Shown: piece by piece, positions 15,788-24,914 of the stretch
How the letters are laid out: each line of letters starts with the position of its first letter
How positions within the stretch are numbered: position 1 is the stretch's first letter
Source: JAWWOL01 sp963797535
Lineage (GTDB): Bacteria; Actinomycetota; Actinomycetes; JAWWOL01
DNA: 64,000 nucleotides
Direction of reading: 5' to 3'
Assembly (NCBI GenBank): GCA_963797535.1
Contig: CAWCPQ010000002.1
Location: 62,001-126,000 of the forward strand
Position numbers and translations under genes: made by a program
Notes under the pieces: model-generated
What the model was told of the DNA's origin: nothing
The model's input: the letters and a program-made list of their open reading frames with translations, nothing else
Databases searched by the model: none

Positions 15788-17836
15788 ATGAGCGTGGACA
15801 TTCACCGGCCAAGAGGTGTCACCTTGCTGCTCAGCAGCCTGGTTGCGGCCGGAATGATCCTTTTCGTGGTGGTGCTGGCCACCATCTCGACGCACCAGAT
15901 GCACGCGTCGATGACCGCCGTAGCCGTCATCGCCGCGGTCCAGATCTTCGGTGAGCTGCGGCCGATCCGGCTCACCCGCGAGCAGTCCAGCACCGACGAG
16001 CTCTCGGTCTCGACCGCGTTCGGCCTGGTGCTGATGCTGGTCAGCTCGATCGGCATCGCCATCGGCGCCCAGGTGATCGCGGTCCTGCTGGACGGCATCA
16101 TCCGCCGTCGCCCGCTAGGGGCGATGGTGCTCTCGGTGGCGCGCTACACCATCGCCTTCCTCGGAGCTCAGGTCGTGTACGCGGCGCTGCGCGGCGAGGC
16201 GCTGCTGGACAACAACACCGCCTTCTCCGGCAAGGACGTGCTGCCTGCGCTGGCCGCCGCCGCAACCCTGCTGGTCCTGAACACAGCCATGATCAGCGTC
16301 GCCGTCGCCGTACGGTCGGGTGAGTCCGTCCGGGAGCACCTGCGCGAGAACCTGCACTTCCTGATCAGCGGCGTCGTCCTGGTGTCCCTCGCCCCGGTCG
16401 TCGCCGCCGTCATGAGTTTCAGCGTCTGGCTGGTACCCCTGCTGATGCTGCCGATCCTTGCGGTGCAGCGCACAGCCGGCCTGTTCCTCGAACGCGAGCG
16501 CCAGGCGATGCACGACCCGCTGACCGGCCTGCCCAACCGAGCCCAGCTGCGCTCCAAGGTCGAGGCGATCTGCAGCGATCCCAAGTCCAGCACCAAAGCC
16601 GCGGTCATGATCGTCGACCTGGACCACTTCAAGGAGATCAACGACACCCTCGGCCACCACATCGGCGACGCCCTGATCCGGGCCGTCGGCGAGCGACTCG
16701 CCGGTCTTGTGCGTGAGGCGGACACGGTCGCCCGCCTCGGCGGCGACGAGTTCGCCCTCGTGGCCAACGGTGCTGACGAGAGTGCGGCCCGCGAGCTGGC
16801 CAACCGCATCAGCAGGGCGCTGCGAGACCCGTTCCTCGTGTCCGACATCTCCCTCGACATCCAGGCCAGCATCGGCATTGCCCTGGCCCCGCTGCACGGC
16901 GAGGACAGCGAGACCTTGCTTCGCCGCGCCGACGTCGCGCTCTACACCGCCAAGGAGTCCCGCGGCTGCTTCGCGCTCTACAGCCCGGACGCGGACCTGC
17001 ACACCCCGCAGCGCCTCGCCCTGCTCGGTGACCTGCGCCGCGGGGTCGACAACAACGAGCTGACCCTGCACTACCAGCCGCAGTGCGACGTCCGCACCGG
17101 GCAGGTGGTCGGTGTCGAGGCCCTCGTCCGCTGGCAGCACCCGGACCTCGGCCTGCTGATGCCGGAACAGTTCATCAGCACCGCCGAGAACACCGGCCTG
17201 ATCGAGCCCCTGACCATGCAGGTCCTGGAGCTGGCCGTGAGCCAGCTCTCCCGGTGGCTCAAGGACGGGCTGGCGCTGCGGATGGCGGTCAACCTGTCCG
17301 TACGGCACCTGACCAACCTCGAGCTGCCCACGCACGTCGCCGACGTCCTGCGCAGGTACGGCGTGCCGCCAACAGCGCTGACCCTGGAAGTGACCGAGTC
17401 GACCATCATGGCCGACCCGTCGCGCGCCATCGCCGTGCTCAGCCGGCTGCGCGAGTACGGGGTCCGACTGGCCATCGACGACTTCGGCACCGGCTACTCG
17501 TCGCTTTCCTACCTGCGCCGCCTCGACGTCGACGAGCTGAAGATCGACCGCTCGTTCGTGTCCAAGATGGCCGGGGCCAACGGCGACGCCGTGATCGTCC
17601 GCTCCACCATCGAGCTGGGCCACAACCTCGGGCTGCGGGTGGTTGCCGAGGGCGTGGAGAGCGCCGAAGTGTGGCGACAGCTGCTGCCGCTGGGCTGCGA
17701 CCTGGTGCAGGGCTTCTACCTCGGGGCACCGATGACCGGCGAGCAGTTCGAGCAGTGGACCCGGATGCTACCGGCGCACATCCTGCCGCCGCCGCGCACG
17801 AGCAACGTCGAGACGCCGACCTGGGACACCGCCTGA
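15788..17836 (+). CDS. Membrane-bound GGDEF-EAL c-di-GMP enzyme
   Basis: A 682-residue protein. Residues 1-235 hold about six to seven hydrophobic segments (for example GVTLLLSSLVAAGMILFVV and LVPLLMLPILAV), a MASE-like membrane sensor. The GGDEF domain follows (DPLTGLPNR; active-site GGDEF at 318-322 preceded by READ, a possible inhibitory site). The EAL domain has EALVRW (444-449), NLSVRHL, LEVTES, IDDFGTGYSS, DELKIDRSFV, VAEGVES and QGFYLG, so both active sites look intact and either or both activities are possible. ATG 15788 was chosen because the first membrane helix follows directly. The gene abuts the convergent PHP gene. Confidence 0.93.
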   Translation: MSVDIHRPRGVTLLLSSLVAAGMILFVVVLATISTHQMHASMTAVAVIAAVQIFGELRPIRLTREQSSTDELSVSTAFGLVLMLVSSIGIAIGAQVIAVLLDGIIRRRPLGAMVLSVARYTIAFLGAQVVYAALRGEALLDNNTAFSGKDVLPALAAAATLLVLNTAMISVAVAVRSGESVREHLRENLHFLISGVVLVSLAPVVAAVMSFSVWLVPLLMLPILAVQRTAGLFLERERQAMHDPLTGLPNRAQLRSKVEAICSDPKSSTKAAVMIVDLDHFKEINDTLGHHIGDALIRAVGERLAGLVREADTVARLGGDEFALVANGADESAARELANRISRALRDPFLVSDISLDIQASIGIALAPLHGEDSETLLRRADVALYTAKESRGCFALYSPDADLHTPQRLALLGDLRRGVDNNELTLHYQPQCDVRTGQVVGVEALVRWQHPDLGLLMPEQFISTAENTGLIEPLTMQVLELAVSQLSRWLKDGLALRMAVNLSVRHLTNLELPTHVADVLRRYGVPPTALTLEVTESTIMADPSRAIAVLSRLREYGVRLAIDDFGTGYSSLSYLRRLDVDELKIDRSFVSKMAGANGDAVIVRSTIELGHNLGLRVVAEGVESAEVWRQLLPLGCDLVQGFYLGAPMTGEQFEQWTRMLPAHILPPPRTSNVETPTWDTA

Positions 17837-17838
17837 GA

Positions 17839-18705
17839 TCAGGCTGCCGGACCGCCGGTCATGGCCAGCAGAGCCTCGTAGGCCTCGACCGCCGTGGTCT
17901 CACAGCCGAGCCGGTCGCCGGTGAAGGTCCCGTGGTCGTCACTGGACCCGGTCACGATCAGGCCGTGCTCTGCCGCCACCGCCCGCAGCCGCCGCCGCGT
18001 CCCCTCGTCATGGTCGGGATGGTCGACCTCGAGCCCGGCGAGACCGGCTTGCGTCATGGCGACAACGACGTCGTCGGCCACGACCGGCCCGCGTTTCGAA
18101 GCCCCCGGATGCGCGAAAACCGTTACCCCGCCGGCATTTCGTACGAGAGCGATGGCCTCGACAGGGTCGAGGGCATGCTTGGCGACCCAGGCTCGACCCC
18201 CGTCCCCGATCCACTCCGGGGTGAACGCGTCCGCGGCCTCTCGCAGGACGCCGGCCTCCACCATCGCGCGGGCGATGTGTGGCCGGCCGACGGCTCCGTC
18301 TGCGGCGAGGCGCAGAACCGTGTCATGGTCGACCGGCGCACCGAGGTCCCGCAGCCGGTCCACCATCGCCGCTGCCCGCCGCTGCCGGTCATCGCGCAGG
18401 GCCAGCAGCTCGCCAGCCAGCACCGGCTCGGCGGGGTCGAACTGGTAGGCCAGCAGGTGCAGCCCGATCATGCCTCCGGACGCTGGATCCCTGACAGCGC
18501 AGGAGATCTCGGCTCCGCGGACGAGGGTGAGGCCGCCGGGCAGAGCCTCGGCCGCCGCTGCCCACCCCCCGGTGGTGTCGTGGTCGGTCAGGGCCACGAC
18601 GTCGAGACCGGCAGCGGCGGCCCTGGCCATCACGTCGCCCGGCGGCCGGGTCCCGTCCGACGCGCTGGAGTGGGCGTGCAGGTCGATGCGCGGAGCTCGC
18701 TTCAT
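17839..18705 (-). CDS. PHP-domain phosphoesterase (TrpH/RNase AM-like)
   Basis: A 288-residue protein of the polymerase-and-histidinol-phosphatase superfamily. Metal-binding motifs are intact: DLHAHSSASDGT at residues 8-19, ALTDHDTT, RGAEISC, VFAHPGA and SSDDHGTF. Relatives act on nucleotide 3',5'-bisphosphates or 5' ends of small RNA (TrpH/YciV, RNase AM); which reaction applies here is not shown. The start at ATG 18705 places the first metal motif where the family expects it. It is divergent from tldD across only 47 bp, so the two promoters must overlap or abut. Confidence 0.88.
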   Translation of the reverse strand: MKRAPRIDLHAHSSASDGTRPPGDVMARAAAAGLDVVALTDHDTTGGWAAAAEALPGGLTLVRGAEISCAVRDPASGGMIGLHLLAYQFDPAEPVLAGELLALRDDRQRRAAAMVDRLRDLGAPVDHDTVLRLAADGAVGRPHIARAMVEAGVLREAADAFTPEWIGDGGRAWVAKHALDPVEAIALVRNAGGVTVFAHPGASKRGPVVADDVVVAMTQAGLAGLEVDHPDHDEGTRRRLRAVAAEHGLIVTGSSDDHGTFTGDRLGCETTAVEAYEALLAMTGGPAA

Positions 18706-18740
18706 GGTGTCGCCCACGTTAACCGCCCGCCCACTCGCCC

Positions 18741-18746
18741 TAGACT
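18741..18746 (+). promoter_or_regulatory. -10 element, leaderless start of tldD
   Basis: TAGACT lies 6 nt before ATG 18753 (spacer GCGCGG) with no RBS between them. Confidence 0.6.
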
Positions 18747-18752
18747 GCGCGG

Positions 18753-20207
18753 ATGAGCGCTTCCCTGGCAGAGCTCGCGGACCGCGCCCTGGACGAGGTG
18801 CGCCGCCTCGGCGTGCCGTACGCCGACATCCGTGCCGTCCGGGAGGACACCGAGTCGGTTGACGTGCGCGATGACCGCGTCGAGGCGGTGTCGCGGGATT
18901 CCTCGCGCGGCGTGGGGATCCGGATCCTGCTCGACGGGGCCTGGGGCTTCGCCTCGACCTCGACGCTGGACGTCGCCGCGATCCGTGCGACGGCGGCACT
19001 GGCCGTCGACATCGCCAAGGCCAGCGGTCACGTCCGCGGCGGTAACCGGGTGCGCCTTGACGACACGCCGCCGGTGTCCGGAACCTACACGACGCCGCAC
19101 CTGCGTGACCCGCTCGAGGTGCCGCTGGCCGAGAAGGCCGCACACCTGCTCGCGGCCACTGCTGCGGCCAGGGAGGCTCACGGCATCGCTTACGCCGAGG
19201 CCACGACCGACGCGTGGCGAAAGCGCACGGTCTTCCGGTCGACGGAGGGCTCGCGGATCGAGCAGACGGTGCTGCAGGTCGGCGGCGGTGTCAGCGCGTG
19301 GGCCATCGGCAACGGCGAGGTGCAGAACCGCTCGTACCCGAACAGCTTTCGGGGCCAGTTCGTCACCGGCGGCTGGGAGGCGGTGCTGGGACTCGACCTG
19401 GTCGGCCACGCGCTCGGCACGGCGCAGGAGGCCGTGGCGCTGCTGAGCGCCCCCGACCTGCCGTACCGGGAGGACGCCACCGTCGTGCTCGAGTCCAGCC
19501 AGCTCGCGCTGCAGGTGCACGAGTCGGTCGGCCATCCGCTCGAGCTCGACCGGATCCTCGGCATGGAACGGGCTTTCGCCGGCACCAGCTTCGTCGAGAT
19601 CGACGACAGGGGCCGGCTGCAGTACGCGGCGCCCATCGTCTCCATCACCGCCGACGCGACCACTCCCGGCGGCATGGGCACGTTCGGCTTCGACGACGAG
19701 GGGGTGGCCGCGTCGTCCAACCCGCTCATCAGCGACGGCTTGCTGGTCGGGTTCCTCACCAACCGGGAGACGGCCGCCGACCTCGGGCTGCGCTCGAACG
19801 GCACCGCCAGGGCCGAGTCGTGGGGCTCCATCCCGCTGATCCGGATGAACAACGTCTCGCTGCACCCGCGGGAGGGCGACCAGGCCTCCATCATCGCGGA
19901 CACCGACGACGGGGTGCTGCTGGTGACCAACCGGTCCTGGTCGATCGACGACCAGCGGGACAACTTCCAGTTCGGTGTCGAGATGGCGTACGAGATCAAG
20001 CATGGCCGGCTGGGGCGGCTCTACCGCAACGGCAGCTACGCCGGACGCTGCGTGGACTTCTGGCGCTCCTGCGACGCCCTCGGCGGCTCCGACGACTGGC
20101 TCACCTGGGGCGTGCCCAACTGCGGCAAGGGACAGCCGGGGCAGGGCGCCAGGGTGGGTCACGGCGCCTCAACCGGGCGGTTCCGGGCAACGGTGGGGGT
20201 ACGGTGA
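18753..20207 (+). CDS. tldD: TldD-type zinc metalloprotease subunit
   Basis: A 484-residue TldD homologue. The metal-binding helix HESVGHPLELDR (HExxxH) is near residue 256, flanked by LESSQLALQV and ILGMERAFAGTSF. Later conserved elements are PGGMGTFGFDDEG, SWGSIPLIRMNNV and, near the end, NCGKGQPGQGARVGHG, which carries the conserved Cys. In studied bacteria TldD and TldE form a heterodimer that digests unfolded peptides threaded into it. The downstream gene starts within its stop codon, so the pair is co-translated. Confidence 0.94.
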   Translation: MSASLAELADRALDEVRRLGVPYADIRAVREDTESVDVRDDRVEAVSRDSSRGVGIRILLDGAWGFASTSTLDVAAIRATAALAVDIAKASGHVRGGNRVRLDDTPPVSGTYTTPHLRDPLEVPLAEKAAHLLAATAAAREAHGIAYAEATTDAWRKRTVFRSTEGSRIEQTVLQVGGGVSAWAIGNGEVQNRSYPNSFRGQFVTGGWEAVLGLDLVGHALGTAQEAVALLSAPDLPYREDATVVLESSQLALQVHESVGHPLELDRILGMERAFAGTSFVEIDDRGRLQYAAPIVSITADATTPGGMGTFGFDDEGVAASSNPLISDGLLVGFLTNRETAADLGLRSNGTARAESWGSIPLIRMNNVSLHPREGDQASIIADTDDGVLLVTNRSWSIDDQRDNFQFGVEMAYEIKHGRLGRLYRNGSYAGRCVDFWRSCDALGGSDDWLTWGVPNCGKGQPGQGARVGHGASTGRFRATVGVR

Positions 20208-21550
20208 CCGCCTACGGTGCTGACCGTCTGCTCGAGCTGGGCGAGGCCGCGCTCGGCACACCCGGCGCGGACGAGGTCGAGGTCTACCTGCAGGGGCGGG
20301 ACTCAGCGCTCACCCGGTTCGCCGACTCACGCATCCATCAGAACGTCGTCCGGTCCGACGGCACGGCCAGGGTGCGCGTCGTGGTCGATGGCAACCGGGT
20401 CGGCGTGGTGGGCACCAACGACCTGACGCCGCAGGCGATCCGCGAGGCCGCGGACCAGGCCCGAGAAATCGCCGCGCTCACGCCGCCGGATCCGCAGTGG
20501 CCGGGGCTCGCTCCGCCCGCGCACTACCGGGAAGCCACCCCGGTCGATGCCGCCACTGTGGCGGCCGACCCGGCGCTGCGTGCCGACCTGGTCGCCCGGA
20601 TGCTGGCCGAGCTGCCGCGTAACGTCTACGGCGCGGGGACGGCGGAGACCGAGCACCTGGAGTTCGCCGTCGTCAACTCCCTCGGTGTCCGGGCGCATGC
20701 CGAGACGAGCAGGGCCGGGGCGAGCATCCTGGCCAGCGGCGGCGACTCGACCGGGTGGGCACAAAACAGCGTGACCGCCGTCCACCGCCTCGATGCGGCG
20801 GCGCTCGGCCGCTCGGCAGCCGACAAGGTGGTGCTGGGCGTCCACCCGCGGGAGGTCGACGCCGGCCACTGGGCCGTGGTCCTCGAGCCGGGCGCAACGC
20901 AAGCTCTCGCCCTGTGGCTGGGTTGGTCCGCGTTCGGTGGCAAGGCCGTCCACGAGGGCCGGTCCCCGCTGTCCGGGCGGATAGGCACGCAGGTCTGCTC
21001 GCCGCTGGTCAACATCGTCGACGACGCCACTTCGCTTGTCCTGCCGGGGATCCCGTTCGATCCAGAGGGCACGCCCACCCGACGCAGACCACTGATCACC
21101 AACGGCGTGGCAGTGGGCGTCACCCACGACCGGGCCAGCGCCGCGCTCGCGGGCACCTCCTCGACCGGGCACGCCCTCCCGGCGCCCAACCACAACGGTG
21201 GCATCGCGTCGCACCTGATCATCGAGCCCGGATCGGACAGCCCGAGCCGGCTCGTGTCCGGACTCGAGCGCGGGCTGCTGGTGACCCGGTTCCACTACAC
21301 CAACCTGGTCCACGCGATGACCTCGACCATCACCGGCATGACACGGGACGGGACGTTCCTGGTCGAGGACGGCCGCATCGTCGCAGCCGTACGAAACCTG
21401 CGCTTCACGCAGTCAGTTCTCGAGGCGCTCAGCGACGTCGAGGCGATCGGGTCCGAGTGCGAAGTCTCCGCGGACACCTTCGACGGCACCTGGGCCACTC
21501 CGGCGATGCGCATCTCGCGGTTTCACTTCACGTCGACCAGCGGGCATTAG
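20204..21550 (+). CDS. TldE/PmbA-type subunit of the TldD metalloprotease complex
   Basis: A 448-residue partner of TldD. It has the U62/TldD fold but lacks the HExxxH site: the matching region reads EPGATQALALWLGWSAFGG. Conserved family lines include EVEVYLQGRDSALTRFADS at the N-terminus, PLITNGVAVGVTHDR, PAPNHNGG and the closing SADTFDGTWATPAMRISRF. The GTG start overlaps the tldD stop (GTGA). By analogy with Escherichia coli TldE it would be the non-catalytic subunit of the heterodimer. Confidence 0.92.
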   Translation: MTAYGADRLLELGEAALGTPGADEVEVYLQGRDSALTRFADSRIHQNVVRSDGTARVRVVVDGNRVGVVGTNDLTPQAIREAADQAREIAALTPPDPQWPGLAPPAHYREATPVDAATVAADPALRADLVARMLAELPRNVYGAGTAETEHLEFAVVNSLGVRAHAETSRAGASILASGGDSTGWAQNSVTAVHRLDAAALGRSAADKVVLGVHPREVDAGHWAVVLEPGATQALALWLGWSAFGGKAVHEGRSPLSGRIGTQVCSPLVNIVDDATSLVLPGIPFDPEGTPTRRRPLITNGVAVGVTHDRASAALAGTSSTGHALPAPNHNGGIASHLIIEPGSDSPSRLVSGLERGLLVTRFHYTNLVHAMTSTITGMTRDGTFLVEDGRIVAAVRNLRFTQSVLEALSDVEAIGSECEVSADTFDGTWATPAMRISRFHFTSTSGH

Positions 21551-21634
21551 CCGCAGCGCTGCCCCGAGTCCGTTGAGGGTACGGGGGTCCATGGCCCACC
21601 GGAGTCTCAACGGCTGCCACCAACGAAGCGGCCG

Positions 21635-22303
21635 TCACGAAGCGCCGGCGAGGCGCGGCATGGTCATGCGCGGCGACTCCGTGCCGTACCCCAGCATCTC
21701 GTACGCCGCCGGCCCGGCCTGGCGGACATCGGCAAGGTAGAGGTCCTCCAGCAGCAGGAGCCCGGCACTGGCCGGCCACAGGATCGCCCACAGCCACATC
21801 CCCCACGCCTCACCCACGAACGCCGCCCGGTCCCCGCCCTCCGGTCGCATGGAGTCCACCTGCCACAACGGCGTCGGATGCCCGTCCGCGTGCAGCTTTC
21901 CCGCTGGCGGCCGGCCGGTGAGCTCCCCGGGGTCGGTGCCGTTCAGGCCCGCGAAACGCGCACCGAGGCCGATCGCCGGCTCCTCGGAGACCAGGACGAG
22001 GTCAGCCGGCCCGCCGAGCGGGCCCGGACCGGAGCAGCACACCACGGTGGCCGCGGCCCCGCTGCGGTCGTCACCACACGAACCAATGCCGGTCACGACC
22101 CACCCGTTCATCATCGGATGCGGCAGCCAGACCGGGACGGCCGCCGCCTTGGCCAGCATCGCCACACCGTCTGGGCTGATCTGGCCGGCCGGCAGATAGG
22201 GCCGGACCTCTCCGTGCTGCTCGCACTGCCAGGAGTTGGACCACAGACCGGGCTCGCGCACGCCACGGCCACACCGGGGACAGCTGGGTGGCACCTTGGT
22301 CAT
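21635..22303 (-). CDS. DUF6758 family protein
   Basis: A 222-residue protein with an N-terminal CPRCGRGVREPGLWSNSWQC zinc ribbon followed by H at the QHGEV turn. The body has the family lines VPVWLPHPMMNGWVVTGIG, GDDRSGAAATVVCCSGPGPLGGPADL, GLGARFAGLNG and EAWGMWLWAILWPASAG. These match an actinobacterial family annotated DUF6758; the function is unknown. No signal peptide. It follows the EamA gene direction but is separated from it by about 100 bp. Confidence 0.85.
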   Translation of the reverse strand: MTKVPPSCPRCGRGVREPGLWSNSWQCEQHGEVRPYLPAGQISPDGVAMLAKAAAVPVWLPHPMMNGWVVTGIGSCGDDRSGAAATVVCCSGPGPLGGPADLVLVSEEPAIGLGARFAGLNGTDPGELTGRPPAGKLHADGHPTPLWQVDSMRPEGGDRAAFVGEAWGMWLWAILWPASAGLLLLEDLYLADVRQAGPAAYEMLGYGTESPRMTMPRLAGAS

Positions 22304-22407
22304 GGGGCAGCCTGGCGGGTCATCGGTGGACCTTGCGCATAGCCGAACGTTCGCCCCAGATCAGTCCGGAGTCAACCCCCATGCGGCAATTGTCCCGGTC
22401 GTGCGGG

Positions 22408-23325
22408 CTAGTCCGGGGAGACTTCCTCGGCCCGGACTCCCGCAACCGCGACCACCGCGATCCCGAGCAGCAGCAGCAGGGCACCCGGCAGCGCCGACAG
22501 GTTCGGCATCTGACCGAGCCACACGATCGCGAGCAGCGCGGCGCCCGGCACCTCGAGCAGGATGCACAAGGACACGACGGTCGGGCTGGTGGTCTTGAGA
22601 ACGGTGCTGAACAGCGAGTGCCCCAGCAGCTGGGCACCGACGGTGACGGCGATGATCTTCCACCACCCCGAGGCCGGCCACCCGGACAGGTCCACCCCAC
22701 CGACGAGGCAGATCCCGAGCAGGACGAGGGATGCGACCGAGTAGCAGACCGTGGTGTACGTCGTGGCCGTGACCGTACGGCGGACCACCCCGCCAGCAGC
22801 GATGTAGACCGCCGCGAAGACGGCAGCGGCCGCAGCCAGCCCGTCGCCGATCAGCGATCGCCGCGAGATCGAGAAGTCGGCACCGGCCAGCAACCCGGCA
22901 CCGACGACCGCCAGCGCGATCCCGAGCCAGACCGGCCGGGGTACGTGGTGGCCCTGCAGCCTGGCGATGACCGCCTGCCACACCGGCTGCGTAGCGACCA
23001 GCGCGGTTGCGGAAGCCACACTGGTGTACGTCACGCTCGGCACCCAGGTTGCAAAGTGCAGGGCGAGGAAAAACCCTGCAGCACAGGCAAACTCGACCTC
23101 GTGCCGGTTCAGGCCACGCACTTCCCCGCGGCGTCTGAGCAGGGTCGCCGGCACCAGTACGACGAGGGACAGCACATTGCGCCACATCGCGATGGCGAGC
23201 GCGGGCACGAGGACCGCAGCCGACGCCATCAACGGGCCCGAGGTCGACACGGCCATCACTCCGACCGCCAGCACGGGCAGGTCGGCCAGCGGCGGACGGG
23301 TCACGGCAGCGGTGCGCCCGCTCAC
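22408..23325 (-). CDS. EamA/DMT-superfamily membrane exporter
   Basis: A membrane protein of about 305 residues with roughly ten hydrophobic segments arranged as two EamA repeats. The first repeat includes WRNVLSLVVLVPATLL and VASATALVATQPVWQAVIARL; the second has GAQLLGHSLFSTVLKTTSPT, LCILLEVPGAALLAIVWLGQ and GALLLLLGIAVV. DMT proteins export metabolites or amino acids; the substrate is unknown. The start is ambiguous: GTG 23325, the adjacent GTG 23328 and GTG 23304 are all in frame without a clear RBS. Longer upstream frame lies over the divergent gene and is rejected. Confidence 0.85.
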   Translation of the reverse strand: MSGRTAAVTRPPLADLPVLAVGVMAVSTSGPLMASAAVLVPALAIAMWRNVLSLVVLVPATLLRRRGEVRGLNRHEVEFACAAGFFLALHFATWVPSVTYTSVASATALVATQPVWQAVIARLQGHHVPRPVWLGIALAVVGAGLLAGADFSISRRSLIGDGLAAAAAVFAAVYIAAGGVVRRTVTATTYTTVCYSVASLVLLGICLVGGVDLSGWPASGWWKIIAVTVGAQLLGHSLFSTVLKTTSPTVVSLCILLEVPGAALLAIVWLGQMPNLSALPGALLLLLGIAVVAVAGVRAEEVSPD

Positions 23326-23370
23326 CACCGCTGCGCCGTGCCCTGTCGCGTTCGTGAGACGCTGTTCGGC

Positions 23371-23907
23371 GTGAACCAGGCCTGGACCTCCCCCGACCTC
23401 GCCCCCCTGCTGATCGACGAGGCGACCAAGAAGTCGGGGCTGGTGTGGGTTGCCACCAAGGGCGGGACCCCCAGTGCCGTCTGGTTGCTCTGGCACGCCG
23501 GAGCCGCGTACCTGCTGACCGGCCCCGGCGAGCAGTCCTGCCCCGGTCTCGACGACAGCGCCACGGCCTTGGTCACGGTCCGCAGCAAGGACAAGGGCCC
23601 CCGACTGCTGACCTGGGAGGCCGACGTCACCGAGCTCAGCGCCGGCAGCGACGAGTGGTCCGCCATCGCGCCGCTGCTGCTGGCGAAGCGACTCAACCTG
23701 CCCGACCTGAGCACCGCTGCAGATCGCTGGGCAGCCCAGTGCCGCATCCACGCGCTGACACCGACCGGCGTGCTCACCGAGGCTCCGGACTCGTTGCCGA
23801 CCGGGTCGCTGGCGACTCCCCCGCCGCCCAGCCCGGCCGCGACCGACGTCCCCATGCCCTTCACTGTCGGCGGCTCGACCCGAAAGCGCCCGCGTCGCGA
23901 GCGCTGA
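23371..23907 (+). CDS. Conserved actinobacterial protein, possible FMN-binding split-barrel relative
   Basis: A 178-residue protein. The N-terminal half, WTSPDLAPLLIDEATKKSGL, then VWLLWHAGAAYLLTGPGEQ and ALVTVRSKD, has a beta-strand pattern like the pyridoxamine-phosphate-oxidase split barrel, but that assignment is weak. The C-terminal 40 residues are a proline/alanine-rich linker ending in the basic tail TRKRPRRER. GTG 23371 begins the protein-like sequence; a GACGCT hexamer 7 nt upstream is only a weak leaderless promoter match. It is divergent from the EamA exporter and convergent with phzF-like gene. No function assigned. Confidence 0.75.
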   Translation: MNQAWTSPDLAPLLIDEATKKSGLVWVATKGGTPSAVWLLWHAGAAYLLTGPGEQSCPGLDDSATALVTVRSKDKGPRLLTWEADVTELSAGSDEWSAIAPLLLAKRLNLPDLSTAADRWAAQCRIHALTPTGVLTEAPDSLPTGSLATPPPPSPAATDVPMPFTVGGSTRKRPRRER

Positions 23908-23913
23908 GCTTTC

Positions 23914-24816
23914 TCACCGGCGGGTGCTCGGACGCCGGATCTCACCCGAGGCCACCGCTGCCACGTCACCGGCCACCGTGCACACGGCTGCTGTCCCGCC
24001 TCTGGCGACGACCGTGCACTCCAGCCGCGACGGCCGGCCGATCTCGGCGCCTTGGCGTACCGAGTAGCGCGACTCGCCGTCGGCCGGCAGCAGCCCGGCT
24101 CCGACCAGGTAGGCACCCAGACCCAGCGCGGCGGAGCCCGTCGCGGGGTCCTCGCCGGAACTGACACTGGTGGTGAAGACCCTGCAGTGCGCGGTACGGC
24201 CGTCGGCGTCCCAGACGAAGGCGTCGAGCCCCTGGCGGGCAGCTCCCGCCTCGACCCTGCGCACGGCCGCCAGGTCCGGGGTGGCTCTGGCAAGATCCCG
24301 GTCGTCGGACAGCGGCAGGTAGACGAAGTTCAAGCCGCAGCCGGCGGCGCGCACCACCCCCGCCAGATCGGTGCCGGGGGACAACGACGCTGCGGTCAGC
24401 GCGTCGACAGGATGCACCGGGTCGCCGACAGCCGGCGTGCCGCCGGTGAGCACGACCGGGCCGCGGTCCTGAGCCACCTGAAGTGGCAGCACCCCGGCAC
24501 CGCACGCCTGCCGAACGGTTCCCGGCTTGACCCGGCCCAGCGCCGCGAGCACCCAGGCCGTACCGACCGAGGGGTGCCCGGCGAAGGGGATCTCGCCGGC
24601 CGGCGTGAAGATGCGCAGCCGGTAGTCGGCACCTGCCGCGCGCTCCTCGTCACTGGGCTGCACGGGGAACGCTGTCTCGGACAGGTTGAACTGGCGGGCG
24701 ATGCGGGCCATGTCGTCACCATCGAGGTCATCGGCGTCGAGCACCACCGCCAGCGGGTTGCCAGCGAAGGGGCGATCGGTGAAGACGTCCACGACGCGGT
24801 AGTGCAGAGTCGGCAT
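23914..24816 (-). CDS. PhzF-family isomerase
   Basis: A 300-residue two-domain protein of the PhzF/diaminopimelate-epimerase-like fold. Hallmarks: VVDVFTDRPFAGNPLAVVLDA, the catalytic Glu in FNLSETAF (about residue 45), IFTPAGEIPFAGHPSVGTAWVL, and in the second half VFTTSVSSGEDPATGSAALGLGAYL. PhzF itself isomerises a phenazine precursor, but no phenazine genes are near, so the substrate here is unknown. The start is fixed by a leaderless promoter 7 nt upstream. Convergent with the preceding gene and divergent from the MgtE-N gene. Confidence 0.93.
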   Translation of the reverse strand: MPTLHYRVVDVFTDRPFAGNPLAVVLDADDLDGDDMARIARQFNLSETAFPVQPSDEERAAGADYRLRIFTPAGEIPFAGHPSVGTAWVLAALGRVKPGTVRQACGAGVLPLQVAQDRGPVVLTGGTPAVGDPVHPVDALTAASLSPGTDLAGVVRAAGCGLNFVYLPLSDDRDLARATPDLAAVRRVEAGAARQGLDAFVWDADGRTAHCRVFTTSVSSGEDPATGSAALGLGAYLVGAGLLPADGESRYSVRQGAEIGRPSRLECTVVARGGTAAVCTVAGDVAAVASGEIRRPSTRR

Positions 24817-24823
24817 GCACCCG

Positions 24824-24829
24824 ACGTTA
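24824..24829 (-). promoter_or_regulatory. -10 element, leaderless start of the PhzF gene
   Basis: On the minus strand TAACGT lies 7 nt before ATG 24816 (spacer CGGGTGC). Confidence 0.5.
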
Positions 24830-24901
24830 GTGCCTGCCTGCCGTCCGGTACCGGAGCCAGCGCCCCACGCGCGGCGAGGCGGCCCCGGTGGCGCTCGGCG
24901 G

Positions 24902-24907
24902 TAATCT
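24902..24907 (+). promoter_or_regulatory. -10 element, leaderless start of the MgtE-N/CBS gene
   Basis: TAATCT lies 7 nt before GTG 24915 (spacer CAACGCC). The divergent PhzF -10 is about 75 bp away. Confidence 0.5.
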
Positions 24908-24914
24908 CAACGCC

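Noticed and set aside
16115..17623. 502-codon open frame opposite the GGDEF-EAL gene
   Set aside because: Shadow frame: the opposite strand encodes intact GGDEF and EAL domains, and this translation shows no protein-like pattern.
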